A DNA stretch of 64,000 bases from Billgrantia azerbaijanica (GCA_004551485.1 SBLD01000001.1:62001-126000); one strand, 5' to 3'. Shown: positions 1 to 10,282, counted from the stretch's first letter. Notes: generated from the sequence alone by a model not told the origin. Numbers and translations: made by a program.

Positions 1-32
1 TGCAACGGGCAATGGAGGAAAGAGAAGCGGTG

Positions 33-1271
33 TCAGTGGGCGGCGCGGGCGCGCCGGCACGCCAGGGCGCGTTCGATGACGGCGCGGGCCAGCGTCGCCT
101 TGGACTGCGGCGGCAGGGACTCACCGCCTTCGCCCTCGCCGTCGCGCCACAGCAGCAGGGCAGCGTTGTCGTCGGCGCCGAAGCCGAGGCCGGCGGCGGA
201 GACGTCATTGGCGACGATCATGTCGAGACCCTTGCGGGTCAGCTTGTCTCGCGCGTAAGCCTCCAGGTCGCGGGTCTCGGCGGCGAAGCCGACCACGAAG
301 GGGCGGTCGGCGCGTGCCGCCACCTCGGCAATGATATCGGGGTTCTTGACCAGGGTGAGTGTCAGGCCCTCCTCGCCCTCGCGCTTCTTGATCTTGTGCT
401 CGGCGGGTGTCTCGGCGCGGTAGTCCGCCACGGCGGCACAGCCGATGAAGAGGTCGCACTCGCCGGCGAGGCGCTGGGCGGCGTCGTGCATCTCGCGGGC
501 CGTCTCGACGTCGAGGCGTTCGACGCCCTCGGGGGTGGCCAGCGCCACCGGGCCGCTGATCAGGGTGACCCGGGCGCCGAGCGCGGCGGCGGCGGCGGCC
601 AGGGCGTAGCCCATCTTGCCGGAGCTGTGGTTGGAGAGGTAGCGCACCGGGTCGAGCGGCTCGCGGGTGGGGCCGGCGGTGATCACCACGTGCAGGCCGT
701 CGGCGGGGTGCACCTCCGCTGTCTGGGTCGGTGCGGCGAGCGCCTCGAGGATCGCCTCGGGCTCGAGCATGCGCCCGGGGCCGATGTCGCCGCAGGCCTG
801 GTCGCCGCTGGCCGGCCCCAGCAGCCGCCAGCCGTCTGCGGTGAGCTGGCTGGCGTTGCGCTGGGTGGCCGGATGGCGCCACATCGCCTGGTTCATGGCC
901 GGGGCCATCACCTTGTCGGCTCGGCTTGCCAGGCACAGGGTGGTGAGCAGGTCGTCTGCCTGGCCGGTGGCCAGGCGCGCCATCAGGTCGGCGGTGGCCG
1001 GGGCGACGAGCACGAGGTCCGCCCAGCGCGCCAGCTCGATGTGGCCCATGCCGGCCTCGGCCTCGGGGTCGAGCAGCGAGGTGCGCACCGGCTCGCCGGT
1101 CAGCGCCTGCAGCGTCAGCGGCGTGATGAAGGCCTGGGCCCCCTCGGTCATGACCACGCGCACCTCGGCGCCTGCCTGGGTGAGCAGCCGGGCGAGCTGG
1201 GCGCTCTTGTAGGCGGCGATGCCGGCGCTGATGCCGAGCAGGATACGCTTTCCGGAGAGGGACGACGGCAT
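33..1271 (-). CDS. coaBC: Bifunctional phosphopantothenoylcysteine decarboxylase / phosphopantothenate-cysteine ligase
   Basis: CoaBC couples 4'-phosphopantothenate to cysteine and then decarboxylates the product, two steps of coenzyme A synthesis in the cytosol. The 412-residue protein has the usual two halves. The N-terminal flavoprotein CoaC domain shows [10 protein letters not shown] near residue 13, the PAMN motif at 124-127 and the lid cysteine C160. The C-terminal CoaB domain shows TAGPT near 198, SSGKMG near 216 and the ligase KIKK at 293-296. I chose the ATG at 1271 because the family start MPSSLSGK.. fits; longer upstream reading lacks family similarity. It is divergent from radC, the usual coaBC/radC arrangement. 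The downstream partner, often dut, lies outside the window. Confidence 0.96.
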   Translation of the reverse strand: MPSSLSGKRILLGISAGIAAYKSAQLARLLTQAGAEVRVVMTEGAQAFITPLTLQALTGEPVRTSLLDPEAEAGMGHIELARWADLVLVAPATADLMARLATGQADDLLTTLCLASRADKVMAPAMNQAMWRHPATQRNASQLTADGWRLLGPASGDQACGDIGPGRMLEPEAILEALAAPTQTAEVHPADGLHVVITAGPTREPLDPVRYLSNHSSGKMGYALAAAAAALGARVTLISGPVALATPEGVERLDVETAREMHDAAQRLAGECDLFIGCAAVADYRAETPAEHKIKKREGEEGLTLTLVKNPDIIAEVAARADRPFVVGFAAETRDLEAYARDKLTRKGLDMIVANDVSAAGLGFGADDNAALLLWRDGEGEGGESLPPQSKATLARAVIERALACRRARAAH

Positions 1272-1431
1272 GACGGAATCCCGCGGTGAAATTCGGTGGT
1301 CTACCTTACCACTGCGGCGGCCATCGCGCAGCCGCGGCGCGGCGTCGGCCGAGCGGTTACACTGGCCTGTGGAGCCGGGGTGCCGCGTCGCGGTGTCCCG
1401 GCAGACGGTAACCACAGGGAAGGAGACAGGG

Positions 1432-2106
1432 ATGTCGATTCGCAACTGGCCCGAGGGTGAGCGCCCCCGGGAGAAACTGCTGGCGCTGGGCGCCGAGGCG
1501 CTGTCGGACGCCGAGCTGCTGGCCATCTTCCTGCGCGTGGGGGTGGCCGGCCGTTCGGCGGTGGATCTGGCGCGCGACCTGCTCACCGCGTTCGGTGGGC
1601 TGCGCCCGCTGCTCGAGGCCGACCAGGCGCGCTTCTGTGCCGAGCATGGCCTGGGCATGGCCAAGTTCGTGCAGCTGCAGGCGGTGCTCGAGCTCTCGCG
1701 CCGCCACCTGGCGAGCCAGCTCGCCCGCGGCGATGCGCTGACCTCGCCGCGGCTGGTGCGCGCCTACCTGGCCTCGCAGCTGCGCCACCTGGGACACGAG
1801 GAGTTCGCCGCGCTGTTCCTCGACAGCCAGCACCGGGTGATCCGCTTCGAGTCGCTGTTTCGCGGCACCCTGGACAGCGCCTCCGTCTACCCGCGCGAGG
1901 TGGCGCGTCGCGCGCTGGAGCTGGGGGCGGGGGCGCTGATCGTTGCCCACAATCACCCCTCGGGCGTCGCCGAGCCGAGCGATGCCGACCGGCGGATCAC
2001 CGAGCGGCTGCGCGAAGCGCTCTCGCTCTTCGAGATCCGCGTACTGGATCACTTCGTCGTCGGCGACGGGGAGGTGGTGTCGTTCGCCGAACGGGGTTGG
2101 CTGTAG
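1432..2106 (+). CDS. radC: RadC family JAB/MPN-domain protein
   Basis: This 224-residue protein belongs to the RadC (UPF0758) family. Its N-terminal helix-hairpin-helix region precedes a JAB/MPN domain with the metal-binding signature HNHPSG followed by a downstream aspartate. The original claim of a DNA-repair role in E. coli was withdrawn, so the molecular function is unsettled. The start at 1432 follows an AAGGAGA ribosome site and gives the family N-terminus [17 protein letters not shown]. It is divergent from coaBC and lies upstream of rpmB, the order seen in many gammaproteobacteria. Confidence 0.95.
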   Translation: MSIRNWPEGERPREKLLALGAEALSDAELLAIFLRVGVAGRSAVDLARDLLTAFGGLRPLLEADQARFCAEHGLGMAKFVQLQAVLELSRRHLASQLARGDALTSPRLVRAYLASQLRHLGHEEFAALFLDSQHRVIRFESLFRGTLDSASVYPREVARRALELGAGALIVAHNHPSGVAEPSDADRRITERLREALSLFEIRVLDHFVVGDGEVVSFAERGWL

Positions 2107-2184
2107 GAGGGGAACCATCGCCCTGCTTCAGAGTGAAGGCGTGATGCGAAAGCAGGCGAGAGAGGGTAGAATGCTTACCATCTG

Positions 2185-2213
2185 TTGCCTGTCCGGGCGC
2201 ACTCTGCTATAAA
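2185..2213 (+). promoter_or_regulatory. Sigma-70-like promoter of rpmB-rpmG
   Basis: TTGCCT (2185-2190) and TATAAA (2208-2213) are separated by exactly 17 nt. The spacing is ideal and both hexamers are near consensus, as expected for a strongly expressed ribosomal protein operon. The transcript would carry a leader of about 120 nt before rpmB. Confidence 0.75.
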
Positions 2214-2340
2214 GTGCAGCCTTTGAATTCCCTTGGGTCAAATGACAACGGGGTCGTTCCCGGTTTGCCCGACAGGTTTTGAACACTCAGGTCGCGACTT
2301 CCCGTTTCGCGAACACCTGGCCAAGCGGTTGGAGGCTCCC

Positions 2341-2577
2341 ATGTCCAAAGTATGTCAGGTTACCGGCAAGCGCCCGGTGACTGGTAACAACGTTTCACAC
2401 TCCCAGCGCAAGACCCGCCGTCGTTTCTTGCCGAACCTGCACACCCATCGCTTCTGGGTGGAGGCGGAGAATCGCTTCGTCAAGCTGCGTGTCTCCTCCA
2501 AGGGCATGCGCATCATCGACAAGAAGGGCATCGAGGCGGTGCTCAGCGACATCCGCAAGCGCGGCGAAGCCGTCTAA
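2341..2577 (+). CDS. rpmB: 50S ribosomal protein L28
   Basis: This is ribosomal protein L28, 78 residues, a small basic protein of the large subunit. It starts [21 protein letters not shown] and contains the RRFLPNLH core typical of the family; the length is normal for proteobacteria. There are no paired CXXC zinc ligands, so this is the zinc-independent form. A GGAGG site lies 5 nt before the ATG. It forms a two-gene operon with rpmG 24 nt downstream. Confidence 0.98.
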   Translation: MSKVCQVTGKRPVTGNNVSHSQRKTRRRFLPNLHTHRFWVEAENRFVKLRVSSKGMRIIDKKGIEAVLSDIRKRGEAV

Positions 2578-2601
2578 GCGACTCATCAGGGAGACAGCCC
2601 C

Positions 2602-2757
2602 ATGCGTGACAAGATCAAGCTGGTGTCCAGCGCCGGGACCGGCCACTTCTACACCACCGACAAGAACAAGCGGAACACCCCGGACAAGCTCGAGTTCAAG
2701 AAGTACGATCCGGTCGTCCGCAAGCACGTGATGTACAAGGAAGCCAAGATCAAGTAA
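2602..2757 (+). CDS. rpmG: 50S ribosomal protein L33
   Basis: This 51-residue basic protein is ribosomal protein L33 ([19 protein letters not shown]..). It has no cysteines, so like its neighbour L28 it is the zinc-free version. Halves of the rpmBG pair are co-transcribed from the promoter upstream of rpmB and end at an intrinsic terminator about 40 nt after the stop codon. Confidence 0.98.
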   Translation: MRDKIKLVSSAGTGHFYTTDKNKRNTPDKLEFKKYDPVVRKHVMYKEAKIK

Positions 2758-2798
2758 GTCTTGGTCGCTTCCACCGCAGGCACGAGCCTGTCCGCCTG

Positions 2799-2824
2799 AA
2801 CCCGGCCGCAAGGTCGGGTTCTTG
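2799..2824 (+). terminator. Intrinsic terminator of rpmBG
   Basis: Arms 2799-2807 and 2812-2820 form a 9-bp stem with one G-U pair and a GCAA tetraloop, followed by a short T-rich stretch. It sits between rpmG and mutM. Confidence 0.8.
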
Positions 2825-2843
2825 CGTATCACTGGACGAGATC

Positions 2844-3668
2844 ATGCCCGAGCTGCCCGAAGTCGAAACCACCCGCCGCGGCATCGCCCCCCACGTGGAG
2901 GGGCGCGAGATCGTCGAGGTGATCGTGCGCGAGCCGCGCCTGCGCGTGCCGGTACCCGGCGATCTCGTCGACCGGCTGGTGGGGGCGCGCCTCGGCCCGC
3001 TCGCCCGGCGCGCCAAGTACCTGCTGTTCCCGATCGCGGGGGCGACGCCGGCGAGCCTGCTGTGGCACCTGGGCATGTCGGGGAGCCTGCGCATCGCGCG
3101 CCTCGGCGAGCTGCCGAAGAAGCACGACCACCTCGACCTCGTGCTCGACGACGGGGCCATCCTGCGCTACCACGACCCGCGCCGTTTCGGCTTCGTCGAC
3201 TGGCTGGCGGGCGATGTCGAGCTCGACCCGCGGCTCGCCCGCCTGGGCCCCGAGCCGCTGTCGGAGGCCTTCCACGGCGAGCGCCTCCATCGCCTCTCCC
3301 GCGGGCGGCGCCTGGCCGTCAAGCCCTTCCTGATGGACAGTGGCGTGGTGGTGGGCGTCGGCAACATCTACGCCGCCGAGGCGCTGTTCCTCGCCGGTAT
3401 CGACCCGCGCCGCGCCGCCGGGCGCATCGGCCGCGAGCGCTACGCGCGGCTCGCCGCCGCGGTGCAGGAGGTGCTCGCCGCCGCCATCGCCCAGGGCGGC
3501 ACCACGCTGCGCGACTTCGTCGGCGGCACCGGCGAGCCGGGCTACTTCCGCCAGCGCCTCAACGTCTACGGCCGCGACGGCGCGCCCTGCCGGCGCTGCG
3601 GCGGCGAGCTGCGGCGGGTGACGCTCGGCCAGCGGTCGAGCGTCTTCTGCCCCCGCTGCCAGACCTGA
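2844..3668 (+). CDS. mutM: Formamidopyrimidine-DNA glycosylase (Fpg)
   Basis: Fpg excises 8-oxoguanine and formamidopyrimidines and nicks the abasic site. The 274-residue protein starts MPELPEVET, giving the catalytic N-terminal proline (after Met removal) and the conserved glutamate. The H2TH region carries the [12 protein letters not shown] motif. The C-terminus is a four-cysteine zinc finger, CRRC near residue 251 and CPRC at the end. The length matches the family (about 270). It begins about 20 nt after the rpmBG terminator and is followed within 25 nt by rlmI, so these two probably share a transcript. Confidence 0.97.
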   Translation: MPELPEVETTRRGIAPHVEGREIVEVIVREPRLRVPVPGDLVDRLVGARLGPLARRAKYLLFPIAGATPASLLWHLGMSGSLRIARLGELPKKHDHLDLVLDDGAILRYHDPRRFGFVDWLAGDVELDPRLARLGPEPLSEAFHGERLHRLSRGRRLAVKPFLMDSGVVVGVGNIYAAEALFLAGIDPRRAAGRIGRERYARLAAAVQEVLAAAIAQGGTTLRDFVGGTGEPGYFRQRLNVYGRDGAPCRRCGGELRRVTLGQRSSVFCPRCQT

Positions 3669-3692
3669 CCCACTTTCTTGACGAGACCCACC

Positions 3693-4883
3693 ATGACCCA
3701 AGCGCTGCGCCTGAAGAAGAACGCCGACCGCCGCCTCAAGGCCGGTCACCTGTGGCTCTACTCCAACGAGGTCGACACCGACGCCACCCCGCTCAAGGGC
3801 TTCGAGCCGGGCGCCCAGGCGCTGATCGAGGCCCCCAGCGGCAAGCCGCTGGGGGTGGCCTACGTCAACCCGCACTCGCTGATCTGCGCGCGCGTGGTCT
3901 CCCGTGACCCCAACGTACGGCTCGACCGCTCGCTGCTGGTGCACCGCTTCAACCAGGCGCTGGCCCTGCGCGAGCGGCTCTACGCCAGGCCCTTCTACCG
4001 GCTGGTGCACGGCGAGGGCGACCTGCTGCCGGGGCTGATCGTCGATCGCTTCGAGGACGTGGTGGTCGTCCAGCTCAATACCCTGGGCATGGAGCGCCTC
4101 GCCGAGGAGGTCGTCGCGGCGCTGGACAAGGTGCTCGCGCCGCGCGTGATCGTGTTCAAGAACGACTCCTCGGGGCGGCGCCAGGAGGCGCTCGAGTCAC
4201 ACGTCGAGGTGGTGAAGGGAACGCTCGACGGCCCGGTGCTGCTGGAAGAGAACGGCGTACGCTTCACGGTGCCGGTGCTCGACGGCCAGAAGACCGGCTG
4301 GTTCTTCGATCACCGTGCCAATCGCGCCTGGCTCAACGGCCTGGTCGCCGGTAAGCGGGTGCTGGACGTGTTCAGCTACGTGGGGGGCTGGGGCGTGCAG
4401 GCGGCGGCCCACGGCGCCAGCGAGGTGCTGTGTGTCGACGCCAGCGCCCGGGCGCTGGAGCAGGTTGCCGAGAACGCGGCGCTCAACGGCCTGCACGAGC
4501 AGGTGGCGGTGGGCGAGGGCGATGCCTTCGAGGCGCTGGCCGCGCTCAAGGCCGAGGGCGAGCGTTTCGACGTGGTGATCCTCGACCCGCCCGCCTTCAT
4601 CAAGAAGCGCAAGGACATCGCCAGCGGCGAGCGCGCCTATGCCCGCCTCAATCGCGAGGCGATGCGCCTGCTGGGGCGCGACGGCCTGCTGCTCTCGGCC
4701 TCCTGCTCCATGCACCTGGCGCCGGAGCGGCTCGTCGAGGTGGTGCGCGGCGCGGTGCGCCACCAGGACCGCCACGGCCAGATCCTCTTCCAGGGACACC
4801 AGGCGCCGGACCATCCGGTGCACCCGGCGATCCCGGAGACCGCCTATCTGAAGGCGTTGGGGGTGAGGGTGTTTCGTGATTGA
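3693..4883 (+). CDS. rlmI: 23S rRNA (cytosine-C5)-methyltransferase, RlmI family
   Basis: This is a class I SAM-dependent rRNA methyltransferase of 396 residues, best matched to RlmI, which makes m5C1962 in 23S rRNA. The N-terminal PUA-like RNA-binding part covers roughly residues 1-80. The catalytic Rossmann part shows DHRANR, VLDVFSYVGGWG (SAM site) and the DPPAFIK motif. I chose the ATG at 3693 over an in-frame TTG at 3678 because MTQALRLKKNADRRL aligns with the family start. The exact target base is inferred from family resemblance only. Confidence 0.88.
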   Translation: MTQALRLKKNADRRLKAGHLWLYSNEVDTDATPLKGFEPGAQALIEAPSGKPLGVAYVNPHSLICARVVSRDPNVRLDRSLLVHRFNQALALRERLYARPFYRLVHGEGDLLPGLIVDRFEDVVVVQLNTLGMERLAEEVVAALDKVLAPRVIVFKNDSSGRRQEALESHVEVVKGTLDGPVLLEENGVRFTVPVLDGQKTGWFFDHRANRAWLNGLVAGKRVLDVFSYVGGWGVQAAAHGASEVLCVDASARALEQVAENAALNGLHEQVAVGEGDAFEALAALKAEGERFDVVILDPPAFIKKRKDIASGERAYARLNREAMRLLGRDGLLLSASCSMHLAPERLVEVVRGAVRHQDRHGQILFQGHQAPDHPVHPAIPETAYLKALGVRVFRD

Positions 4884-4895
4884 TGGGGAGGCGGC

Positions 4896-5219
4896 ATGAC
4901 GGCACCCGGCTATGTCCGCGTCTTTGCCCACGCCAATGCCCTGCTGGTCAACCACGTCGGCAACCTCCTCGAGGCGGCCGGCATCCCCGTGGAGCGGCGC
5001 AACCTGACGCTCGGCGGCGGTGCCGGCGAGCTGCCGCCTGGCGAGTGCGAGCCGGAGGTGTGGGTCGCCCCGCACAATCGGGCGCGTGCCGAGGCGTTGA
5101 TCGCCCGTGCCATGCGGGGCGAGAGCGACGCGCCCGACTGGAGCTGCCCTGGCTGCGGTGAGCGCCTGGAGGGGGTGTTCGATACCTGCTGGAACTGCGG
5201 GCATTCCCGGCCCGGTTGA
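4896..5219 (+). CDS. DUF2007 domain protein with C-terminal zinc ribbon
   Basis: This 107-residue protein starts 12 nt after rlmI. Residues 1-75 resemble the DUF2007 fold (putative signal-transducing, PII-like ferredoxin fold): RVFAHANALLVNHVGNLLEAAGI, here a little shortened in quotation to its key positions 8-30. The C-terminus has two CXXC pairs (CPGC and CWNC), a small zinc ribbon. No biochemical function is established for the family. Start choice rests on a GGGGAGG site just upstream. Confidence 0.8.
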   Translation: MTAPGYVRVFAHANALLVNHVGNLLEAAGIPVERRNLTLGGGAGELPPGECEPEVWVAPHNRARAEALIARAMRGESDAPDWSCPGCGERLEGVFDTCWNCGHSRPG

Positions 5220-5426
5220 GTGTTTCGCCGCCGGGTCGTCGCCGGCTGAAGCGGCCGTGTGATGATTTTTCGTTGAGGCGTCTTTTTGCCGGTAAATTTT
5301 CTGGTCATCTTCGGCTTTTCATTGTTTATTCTTGTTTTTTGGCGGCATCTCTTCATGGATGTCCTGCTTGTGCTGTAATGGATAGGTAGCCTTGGCTGTT
5401 ATCCGTTTCACACCGCAGGAGGGGTC
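5220..5426 (+). other. AT-rich intergenic leader upstream of ald
   Basis: This 207-nt stretch holds no gene. From about 5262 it is markedly more AT-rich than the surrounding DNA, with several T-runs, which fits a promoter and upstream activator region for ald. I could not pick a convincing -35/-10 pair. Confidence 0.4.
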
Positions 5427-6542
5427 ATGAAGATCGCAGTCCCGAAGGAAATCAAGAACCATGAATATCGCGTCGCTCTGACGCCGACGGGAGCGCGCGA
5501 ACTGGTCGCCCGCGGCCACCAGGTGACCGTGCAGGCCAGCGCCGGCGAAGGGGCCGGCTTCCCCGACGCCGCCTATGAAGCGGCCGGCGCCCGCCTGGAA
5601 GCGGACGTGGCCAAGGTCTGGGACGACGCCGAACTGATCCTCAAGGTCAAGGAGCCGCAGGCCGAGGAGGTCGCGCGCCTGAAGAAGGGCCAGACGCTCT
5701 TCACCTACCTGCACCTGGCCGCCGAGGAGCGCCTGACCCGCGGCCTGATGGAGAGCGGCGCCACCTGCATCGCCTACGAGACCATCACCGACCGCCAGGG
5801 TGGCCTGCCGCTGCTGGCGCCGATGAGCACCGTGGCCGGGCGCATGGCCGTCCAGGCCGGCGCCCATAGCCTGGAGAAGGCGCAGGGCGGCTCCGGCGTG
5901 CTGCTGCCCGGCGTGCCCGGCGTGGCGCCGGCCAAGGTGGCGGTGATCGGCGGCGGCGTGGTCGGCGAGAACGCCGCGCGCATGGCGCTCGGCCTGGGGG
6001 CCGAGGTGACGGTGCTCGACAAGTCGATCCCGCGCTTGGAAGTGCTCGACGACCGCTACCAGGGGCGCATGAAGACGGTCTTCTCCACCGCCGATGCCAT
6101 CGAGGAGGCGGTGCGCGAGTCCGACCTGATCGTCGGCGCCGTGCTGATTCCCGGCGCCGCCGCGCCCAAGCTGATCACCCGCGCCATGCTCGCCGACATG
6201 AAGCCGGGCAGCGTGCTGGTGGACGTGGCCATCGACCAGGGCGGCTGCTTCGAGACCAGCAGGCCCACCACCCATGCCGAGCCCACCTACGTGGTCGACG
6301 GCGTCGTCCACTACTGCGTGGCCAACATGCCCGGCGCGGTGGCGCGCACCTCCACCCAGGCGCTGACCAATGCCACCCTACCGTTCGTGATCGCGCTCGC
6401 CGACAAGGGGTGGAAGCAGGCGCTGGCCGACGATGCACACTTCCTGCCGGGCCTCAACGTCCACGACGGCCAGGTGACCTACCGGGCCGTGGCCGAGGCC
6501 TTCGGCCTGGAGAGCGTCGACCCCGCCAGCCTGGTGGAGTGA
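5427..6542 (+). CDS. ald: Alanine dehydrogenase
   Basis: Ald interconverts L-alanine and pyruvate plus ammonia with NAD. The 371-residue protein has the family length and start, [20 protein letters not shown], with the substrate arginine R15 and lysine near 75 (LKVKEPQ). The NAD site appears as [15 protein letters not shown] near residue 173. The catalytic histidine lies in the FTYLHLA segment near 96. A strong CAGGAGGGG ribosome site precedes the ATG. It is a single-gene unit after an AT-rich leader and is followed by a large palindromic repeat. Confidence 0.97.
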   Translation: MKIAVPKEIKNHEYRVALTPTGARELVARGHQVTVQASAGEGAGFPDAAYEAAGARLEADVAKVWDDAELILKVKEPQAEEVARLKKGQTLFTYLHLAAEERLTRGLMESGATCIAYETITDRQGGLPLLAPMSTVAGRMAVQAGAHSLEKAQGGSGVLLPGVPGVAPAKVAVIGGGVVGENAARMALGLGAEVTVLDKSIPRLEVLDDRYQGRMKTVFSTADAIEEAVRESDLIVGAVLIPGAAAPKLITRAMLADMKPGSVLVDVAIDQGGCFETSRPTTHAEPTYVVDGVVHYCVANMPGAVARTSTQALTNATLPFVIALADKGWKQALADDAHFLPGLNVHDGQVTYRAVAEAFGLESVDPASLVE

Positions 6543-6583
6543 AGCAAGGCTCTCTGGCCTGATTAAGAAGACTGTGGCAAGCG

Positions 6584-6683
6584 GCGCCGGGGGCAGGTCG
6601 GAGCGGGAGTCATTTGCCATGGATGGCAAATGTCGCGCCCAGGGAAGGGGGCACAGTGCCCCCACGAAGACCTGCCCCCGGGA
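6584..6683. repeat. Complex intergenic palindrome, copy A
   Basis: Outer arms CCGGGGGCAGGTC (6587-6599) and GACCTGCCCCCGG (6669-6681) are a perfect 13-bp inverted repeat. Inside are ATTTGCCAT / ATGGCAAAT (6612-6620 and 6623-6631) and a GGGGGCAC / GTGCCCCC palindrome (6649-6665). The same plan recurs at 38681-38776 and 48251-48430. It lies between ald and trpS and could form a branched hairpin in RNA. Confidence 0.85.
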
Positions 6684-6778
6684 TAGCCGCGGATAGGAGT
6701 ATTGCCCGGTTCGCCTTGAGCCGGGCAGCACGGTAAACTGGCGCGATCGCAACGAACGATCAGGCCAGTCCGAACTCC

Positions 6779-7792
6779 ATGACCAAGACACGCGTTCTCA
6801 CCGGTATCACCACCACCGGCACCCCCCACCTGGGCAACTACGTGGGGGCCATCAAGCCCGCCATCGCGGCCAGCCAGGACCCCAACGTCCAGTCCTACTA
6901 CTTCCTCGCCGACTTGCACGCGCTGATCAAGTGCCAGGACCCGCGGCGGGTGCAGGAGTCGCGTCGCGAGATCGCCGCCACCTGGCTGGCACTGGGGCTG
7001 GATACCGACAACGCCATCTTCTACCGCCAGTCGGACATTCCCGAGATCCCCGAACTCACCTGGCTGCTCTCCTGCGTCTGCGCCAAGGGGCTGATGAACC
7101 GCGCCCACGCCTACAAGGCGGCAGTGGCCGAGAACGACGCCGCCGGCAACCAGGACCCCGACAAGGGCATCACCATGGGGCTGTTCGGCTACCCCGTGCT
7201 GATGGCCGCCGATATCCTGATGTTCAACGCCAACAAGGTGCCGGTGGGCCGCGACCAGATCCAGCACATCGAGATGGCCCGCGACATGGCCGGTCGCTTC
7301 AACCACCTCTACCGGGGCGACTTCTTCACCCTGCCCGAGGCGGTCGTGGACGACGACGTGGCGGTCCTGGGCGGGCTCGACGGGCGCAAGATGTCCAAGA
7401 GCTACAACAACACCATCCCGCTGTTCGTTGCCGAGAAGAAGCTGCTCAAGCTCATCCGCAAGATCAAGACCAATTCGCTGGAGCCCGGCGAGCCCAAGGA
7501 CCCGGACGACTGCACCCTCTTCCAGATCTACTCGGCCTTCGCCACCGTCGAGGAGCGCGCGGCGATGCGGGCCGAGTACGAGGCCGGCATCGGCTGGGGC
7601 GAGGTCAAGAACCGCCTCTTCGAGTACCTCAACGAGCACCTGCGCGAACCCCGCGAGCGCTACCAGGCGCTGATGGAGGACCCGGGCTACATCGAGTCGG
7701 TGCTCCTGCAGGGGGCCGAGCGCGCCCGGGCCGAGGCGGCCCCTTTCATGGACCGCCTGCGCGAGGCGGTCGGTCTTGGCCGCTTCGCCTGA
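6779..7792 (+). CDS. trpS: Tryptophanyl-tRNA synthetase
   Basis: TrpS charges tRNA-Trp. The 337-residue class I synthetase carries the HIGH-equivalent TPHLGNY near residue 16 and the KMSKS loop (GRKMSKSYNN) near 203. The ATG at 6779 is the first in-frame start and gives the expected MTKTRVLTGITTTGTPH. The length is normal. It stands alone, between repeat copy A and a strong hairpin terminator. No leader peptide or T-box is visible upstream. Confidence 0.97.
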   Translation: MTKTRVLTGITTTGTPHLGNYVGAIKPAIAASQDPNVQSYYFLADLHALIKCQDPRRVQESRREIAATWLALGLDTDNAIFYRQSDIPEIPELTWLLSCVCAKGLMNRAHAYKAAVAENDAAGNQDPDKGITMGLFGYPVLMAADILMFNANKVPVGRDQIQHIEMARDMAGRFNHLYRGDFFTLPEAVVDDDVAVLGGLDGRKMSKSYNNTIPLFVAEKKLLKLIRKIKTNSLEPGEPKDPDDCTLFQIYSAFATVEERAAMRAEYEAGIGWGEVKNRLFEYLNEHLREPRERYQALMEDPGYIESVLLQGAERARAEAAPFMDRLREAVGLGRFA

Positions 7793-7815
7793 GCCAAGTC
7801 GCTCCCGATGATGCC

Positions 7816-7852
7816 CAGCGCCCCGCCCTCCGGTCGGGGCGCTGCACGTTTC
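7816..7852 (+). terminator. Intrinsic terminator of trpS
   Basis: CAGCGCCCCG (7816-7825) and CGGGGCGCTG (7835-7844) form a perfect 10-bp stem with a 9-nt loop, followed by CACGTTT. The T-run is short. Confidence 0.75.
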
Positions 7853-7930
7853 GCGACGTGCTAAAGTGTGCGCCAAGGTGCCATCAGAGCACCAACGGCC
7901 CGGTTTCCAGACACTGTATCGAGATCCGCG

Positions 7931-9610
7931 ATGACCATCGAATCCAAGCGTCCCCTCTACATCCCCTATGCTGGCCCGCCGCTGCTCGAGATGCCGCTGC
8001 TCAACAAGGGGAGTGCCTTTACCCATGAAGAGCGCCTCGAATTCAATCTGATCGGCCTGCTGCCCCAGAACGTGGAGTCCATCGAGGAGCAGGCCGAGCG
8101 GGCCTACCGGCAGTACCAGCAGTGTCACAGCGACCTCGATCGTCACATCCACCTGCGTGCCATCCAGGACGACAACGAGACCCTCTACTACCGGCTCGTC
8201 TCGGAGCACCTCGAGGAGATGCTGCCGATCATCTACACCCCCACGGTGGGCAAGGCGTGCCAGGAGTTCTCCAATATCTACCGCAACCACCGGGGGCTGT
8301 TCATCGCCTACCCGGACCGCGAGTACATCGACGACATCCTGCGCAGCGCCACCAAGGAGAAGGTCAAGGTGATCGTGGTCACCGACGGCGAGCGCATCCT
8401 CGGCCTCGGCGACCAGGGCATCGGTGGCATGGGCATCCCCATCGGCAAGCTGGCGCTCTACACCGCCTGCGGCGGCATCAGCCCCGCCTACACGCTGCCG
8501 ATCATGCTCGACGTGGGCACCAACAACCAGGCGCTGCTCGACGACCCCATGTACATGGGCTGGCGTCACCCGCGCATCGCCCAGGAGGAGTACGACGCCT
8601 TCATGGCCGAGTTCATCAGCGCCGTGAAGCGCCGCTGGCCGAACGTGCTGCTGCAGTTCGAGGATTTCGCCCAGGCCAACGCCGTGCCGCTGCTCGAGCG
8701 CTATCGCGACGAGCTGTGCTGCTTCAACGACGACGTCCAGGGCACCGCGGCGGTGTGCGTCGGCACCCTGATGGCGGCCTGCCAGGCGCGGGGCGAGACC
8801 GTGGCCAACCAGCGCGTGATGTTCGTCGGCGCCGGCTCTGCCGGCTGCGGCATCGCCGAGCAGGTGGTGGTGGCCATGCAGGCCGAGGGGCTCTCGGAGA
8901 GCGAGGCGCGCTCGCGCGTCTACATGATCGATCGCGAGGGACTGGTGACCGCCGACCAGGAGTGGCTGCGCGACTTCCAGCGGCGCCTGGCCCACGACCC
9001 GGCGCTCACCGAGGGTTGGGACGGTCAGGGCCTCACCGAGACGATACGCCACGTCGCCCCGACGGTGCTGATCGGTGTGTGCGGCCAGAAGGGCATCTTC
9101 ACCGAGGAGGTGATCCGCGCCATGCACGCCGGCTGCGAGCGTCCGGTGATCATGCCGCTCTCCAACCCCACCTCGCAGGCCGAGGCGGTGCCGGAGGACG
9201 TGATCCGCTGGACCGAGGGCCGGGCGCTGGTCGCCACCGGCAGCCCCTTCCCGCCGGTGGAGTTCGAGGGCAAGCGCTACCCCATCGCCCAGTGCAACAA
9301 CGCCTACATCTTCCCCGGCATCGGCCTCGGCGTGGTCGCCGCCAACGCGCGCCGGGTCACCGACGACATGCTGATGGCCGCGTCCCGGGCGCTCGCCCGC
9401 GAGGCGCCGCTGGTGAAGGAGGGCAAGGGGGCGCTGCTGCCGCCGCTGTCGCAGATCCGCGAGCTCTCCAAGGCGATCGCCTTCGACGTCGCCGCCCAGG
9501 CCCAGGGCGAGGGCGTGGCGCTGAAGACCAACGGTATCAAGCTGCGCGAGGCCATCGAACGCAACTGCTGGACGCCGGGGTATCGGCGCTATCGCCGCCG
9601 CTCGTTCTGA
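7931..9610 (+). CDS. maeA: NAD-dependent malic enzyme
   Basis: This malic enzyme oxidatively decarboxylates malate to pyruvate. The 559-residue protein matches the large SfcA/MaeA type. It contains [14 protein letters not shown] near the start, [10 protein letters not shown] near residue 105, the catalytic [18 protein letters not shown] segment around 160-180, the metal site ENDDVQGTA-like [11 protein letters not shown] near 268, and a Rossmann motif [13 protein letters not shown] near 300. The ATG at 7931 fits the family N-terminus better than an upstream in-frame ATG at 7868. Single-gene unit. Confidence 0.96.
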   Translation: MTIESKRPLYIPYAGPPLLEMPLLNKGSAFTHEERLEFNLIGLLPQNVESIEEQAERAYRQYQQCHSDLDRHIHLRAIQDDNETLYYRLVSEHLEEMLPIIYTPTVGKACQEFSNIYRNHRGLFIAYPDREYIDDILRSATKEKVKVIVVTDGERILGLGDQGIGGMGIPIGKLALYTACGGISPAYTLPIMLDVGTNNQALLDDPMYMGWRHPRIAQEEYDAFMAEFISAVKRRWPNVLLQFEDFAQANAVPLLERYRDELCCFNDDVQGTAAVCVGTLMAACQARGETVANQRVMFVGAGSAGCGIAEQVVVAMQAEGLSESEARSRVYMIDREGLVTADQEWLRDFQRRLAHDPALTEGWDGQGLTETIRHVAPTVLIGVCGQKGIFTEEVIRAMHAGCERPVIMPLSNPTSQAEAVPEDVIRWTEGRALVATGSPFPPVEFEGKRYPIAQCNNAYIFPGIGLGVVAANARRVTDDMLMAASRALAREAPLVKEGKGALLPPLSQIRELSKAIAFDVAAQAQGEGVALKTNGIKLREAIERNCWTPGYRRYRRRSF

Positions 9611-9694
9611 TGGAGCACTGACTCATTGCTGCGCTCGACGCCCCGCCTGTCCTCGCTGCGACACGCAACAGGCGTGCCATCCGCGATTGACAGA

Positions 9695-9715
9695 GGCCCG
9701 CTCGAAGAGCGGGCC
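9695..9715. terminator. Hairpin after maeA
   Basis: GGCCCGCTC and GAGCGGGCC (9695-9703 and 9707-9715) pair perfectly with a GAA loop. No T-run follows, so this may be a transcript-stabilising 3' hairpin rather than a self-sufficient terminator. Confidence 0.55.
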
Positions 9716-9850
9716 ATCGCCGCCCCCGGGTGGCCTTGCCCCTTGCAGCGGGTCGAGGGATCCGCTACGCCTAGATGTGTCATTCCCGGCATCGGGCGGG
9801 CATGAGCCGCCGGTGTGGCCGGCCCGGGCCGTTCAACCCGAGAGGAACCC

Positions 9851-10168
9851 ATGTCAGGGATCGCGAATACCCCCACCCCGCCCTATTACGCCGTGATCTT
9901 CAGCTCGATCCGCACCGAGGGCGACCATGGCTACGGTGCCATGGCTGAGCGGATGCTCGAACTGGCCGCCGAGCAGGATGGCTTTCTCGGCGTGGAGTCC
10001 GCCCGCGAGGGGGTGGGTATCACCGTGTCCTACTGGGACAGCCTGGAGGCGATCAGGGCCTGGAAGCAGAACGCCGAACACCGTGAGGCCCAGCGCCTCG
10101 GCCGTGCGCGCTGGTACGCCGAGTTCCAGGTGCGGGTGGCCCGGGTCGAGCGCGACTACGGCATTTGA
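9851..10168 (+). CDS. Antibiotic biosynthesis monooxygenase (ABM) fold protein
   Basis: This 105-residue protein resembles the dimeric alpha/beta-barrel ABM family (YgiN / heme-degrading-like fold): YYAVIFSSIRTEGDHGYG, then MLELAAEQDGFLGVESAR, then YWDSLEAIRAWKQNAEHREAQ and a final WYAEFQVRVARVER strand. The W..N.EH pattern is typical of this family. The true substrate cannot be read from sequence. The start at 9851 follows GAGAGG; a longer upstream reading is not supported by the fold. Confidence 0.8.
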   Translation: MSGIANTPTPPYYAVIFSSIRTEGDHGYGAMAERMLELAAEQDGFLGVESAREGVGITVSYWDSLEAIRAWKQNAEHREAQRLGRARWYAEFQVRVARVERDYGI

Positions 10169-10282
10169 TGGGGCGCCCCGGCCCTGTCCGGCCCTCATCG
10201 GCTTCTGTGGCCCAGGGCAACGGCACCCTGTAACGATGGCCGGGACTTTGCCGGAGTCCGCACAGGCCACTGGGAGGCAGTG

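Noticed and set aside
5220-5426. Riboswitch before ald
   Set aside because: The region is AT-rich with T-runs but shows no recognisable aptamer core by eye.
6700-6778. Possible attenuator or T-box in front of trpS
   Set aside because: No short Trp-rich ORF, no T-box hallmark and no terminator were visible; only repeat copy A and an ordinary spacer.
6563-9127. 854-codon minus-strand open frame over trpS and maeA
   Set aside because: Spans two well-supported genes in the opposite direction and has no recognisable domain.
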